From a bacterium (lineage in GTDB: Bacteria; Pseudomonadota; Alphaproteobacteria; Rhizobiales; Xanthobacteraceae): a stretch of 6,790 bases of DNA. Below the pieces are notes generated by a model. That model did not search any database. It saw only the letters and a list, made by a program, of their open reading frames with translations, and was not told where the DNA came from. Below are positions 5,138 to 6,790 of the stretch, one piece after another (the first letter of the stretch is position 1; each line of letters begins with the position of its first letter). The stretch lies in NCBI GenBank assembly GCA_029946075.1, contig JAQSDT010000128.1, forward strand, positions 1-6,790, written 5' to 3'. The translations under genes were made by a program, and so were the position numbers.

Positions 5138-6784
5138 ATGACCAGCCCCAAACCGCCTGCCAGGAACGTGCTCTGGATCATGTGCGACCAGCTTCGTTAC
5201 GATTATCTCGGCTGCACCGGGCACGCGAGCCTGAAGACGCCGCACATCGACGCGATGGCCAAACGCGGCGTGCTGTTCTCCAACGCCTATGTGCAGTCGC
5301 CGATCTGCGGTCCGTCGCGGATGTCGTTCTACACCGGCCGCTACATGCGCTCGCACGGATCGCACTGGAACGGCTGGCCGCTGCGCGTCGGCGAGCCGAC
5401 GCTCGGCGATCACCTGAAAAAAATCGGCGTGCGCAACGTGCTGGTCGGCAAGACGCATATGGCGCCCGATCTCGAAGGCCTGAAGAATCTCGGCATTCCC
5501 GCCGACTCCATCATCGGCGTGCACGTCTCCGAATGCGGCTTCGAGCCCTATGAGCGCGACGACGGCCTGCATCCGACCGGACGGCCGCGCCCGAAATACG
5601 ACGAGTATCTGCGCCAGCAGGGCTACAACGCCGACAATCCCTGGGAGCACTGGGCCAATTCCGGCGCCGGCGACGATGGCGAATTGCAGAACGGCTGGCT
5701 CCTGGTGCACGCCGACAAGGCCGCGCGCGTGCCGGAAGAGCATTCCGAGACGCCTTACATGACGCGACGCGCGATGGATTTCATCACCGAGGCCGAGGAC
5801 GACGGCCGGCCGTGGTGTCTGCACCTCTCCTACATCAAGCCGCACTGGCCCTACATCGCGCCCGAGCCCTATGCCAGCATGTACAAAACCACCGACGTGC
5901 AGCCGGCGATCCGCTCGCAAGCCGAACGCGACGACGCGCACCCCGTCTTCGCCGCCTATATGGACATGCGCTATTCCCGGAACATGTCGCGCGACGAGGC
6001 GCGCGAAAAAGTCATCCCGACCTATATGGGCCTGATCAAGCAGATCGACGACCAGATGGGCGTGCTGATGCAGTTTCTCGAAGCGCACGGCCTGCTCGAC
6101 ACCACCATGATCGTGTTCACGTCGGACCATGGCGACTATCTCGGCGATCACTGGATGGGCGAGAAGGATCTGTTCCACGAACAATCCGCAAAAATCCCGC
6201 TGATCGTGATCGATCCGTCCGCGGCCGCCGACGCCACGCGCGGCACGGTGAGCAACGCGCTGGTCGAGGGCATCGATCTCGCACCAACCTTCATCGACTA
6301 TTTCGGCGCCAGGCCGCCGGACCACATTCTCGAGGGCCGCTCGCTGCTGCCGCTGCTGCACGGCCCGGTGCCGTCCAACTGGCGCAGGGTCGCGTTCTCC
6401 GAATACGATTATTCGATGCAGGACGTGCGGCTGAAGCTGAACCAGCCGATCGAACGCTGCCGTCTCTTCATGGTGTTCGACGGCCGCTGGAAATTCATCC
6501 ACGCGTCAGGCTTCCGCCCGATGCTCTATGACCTCGAAACCGACCCGCAGGAATTTTGCGATCGCGGCGCCGATCCCGCCTGCGCCGAGGTGGTGGCGCG
6601 GCTGCAGTCCGAACTGTTCGACTGGGCGCTGCATCCGCGGATGCACATCACCACGACCAACGAGAAGATCGCCAATTACGCCAATCAGCAATTGCAGGTG
6701 AAGAACGGCGTGCTGATCGGGATCTGGGACGAAGCGGAGTTAGGTGCGATCCGGGAGAAGATCGGGATGAAGCCGGTGGTGTGA
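5138..6784 (+). CDS. Type I sulfatase / alkaline phosphatase superfamily hydrolase with formylglycine motif
   Basis: The complete product has 548 residues from ATG 5138. It shows the sulfatase fold landmarks in order: NVLWIMCDQLR with metal ligand Asp17; CGPSR at 57-61, the C-x-P-S-R motif whose Cys57 is oxidised to formylglycine and acts as nucleophile; GKTHM with Lys105 and His107; IKPHWPY with Lys234 and His236; and TSDHGD with metal ligands Asp330 and His331, followed by Lys343. All catalytic positions that can be judged are intact. Relatives hydrolyse sulfate esters or phosphonate/phosphate mono- and diesters; the substrate cannot be told from sequence. No signal peptide is evident, so a cytoplasmic site is likely. 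Activation needs a formylglycine-generating enzyme or anaerobic maturase encoded elsewhere. An in-frame GTG at 5054 would add 28 residues unlike the family start. No Shine-Dalgarno precedes either start, so the start is moderately uncertain. Confidence 0.9.
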   Translation: MTSPKPPARNVLWIMCDQLRYDYLGCTGHASLKTPHIDAMAKRGVLFSNAYVQSPICGPSRMSFYTGRYMRSHGSHWNGWPLRVGEPTLGDHLKKIGVRNVLVGKTHMAPDLEGLKNLGIPADSIIGVHVSECGFEPYERDDGLHPTGRPRPKYDEYLRQQGYNADNPWEHWANSGAGDDGELQNGWLLVHADKAARVPEEHSETPYMTRRAMDFITEAEDDGRPWCLHLSYIKPHWPYIAPEPYASMYKTTDVQPAIRSQAERDDAHPVFAAYMDMRYSRNMSRDEAREKVIPTYMGLIKQIDDQMGVLMQFLEAHGLLDTTMIVFTSDHGDYLGDHWMGEKDLFHEQSAKIPLIVIDPSAAADATRGTVSNALVEGIDLAPTFIDYFGARPPDHILEGRSLLPLLHGPVPSNWRRVAFSEYDYSMQDVRLKLNQPIERCRLFMVFDGRWKFIHASGFRPMLYDLETDPQEFCDRGADPACAEVVARLQSELFDWALHPRMHITTTNEKIANYANQQLQVKNGVLIGIWDEAELGAIREKIGMKPVV

Positions 6785-6790
6785 GCACCA

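Noticed and set aside
5078..6502. 474-residue minus-strand frame opposite the sulfatase-like gene
   Set aside because: It is a His/Arg/Val-rich shadow caused by high GC; the plus strand carries the intact catalytic motifs.

Overview
The window looks like chromosomal DNA of a high-GC alphaproteobacterium, most likely Bradyrhizobium, Rhodopseudomonas or a close relative. This rests on the strong G/C preference at third codon positions, an IalB-family protein, Gly-rich passenger repeats of the AQSVGGGGG type, and small secreted Tyr/Pro-rich proteins. The genus is an inference from protein style, not from a search.

Left part, minus strand (2323 down to 1). A gene for an exported IalB-family protein starts at a TTG codon. 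It overlaps by an ATGA tetranucleotide the start of a very Gly-rich exported protein that runs off the left edge after 550 codons. The long frames readable in other phases over 1-1650 are shadows of this GGC-rich gene. The second protein has a signal peptide and six irregular repeats ending in AQS[VIA]GG, and resembles an autotransporter passenger. Its C-terminus, where a beta-barrel would be expected, lies outside the window.

Middle (2324-3046). About 430 bases without a convincing gene hold several inverted repeats. One is a 63-base imperfect palindrome that ends inside the encoded CCA of a tRNA-Tyr(GTA) gene on the minus strand. A possible tRNA promoter lies about 100 bases upstream of the tRNA. 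Divergently, on the plus strand, is a TrmH/SpoU-family 2'-O-ribose methyltransferase (RlmB type).

Right part (3887-6790). A 12-bp hairpin separates rlmB from two convergent, probably co-transcribed minus-strand genes for small exported proteins of unknown function. One is a conserved-looking 147-residue protein; the other is a Tyr/Pro/His-rich 152-residue protein. Divergent from them is a complete gene for a type I sulfatase/alkaline phosphatase superfamily hydrolase with an intact CGPSR formylglycine motif.

The window holds translation housekeeping (tRNA-Tyr, RlmB) flanked by cell-envelope or secreted functions and one metal-dependent ester hydrolase. No integrase, transposase, CRISPR array, toxin-antitoxin pair or phage gene is visible. 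The best candidate for an undescribed functional unit is the translationally coupled IalB-like/Gly-rich surface protein pair. The most unusual non-coding signal is the palindrome abutting the tRNA.
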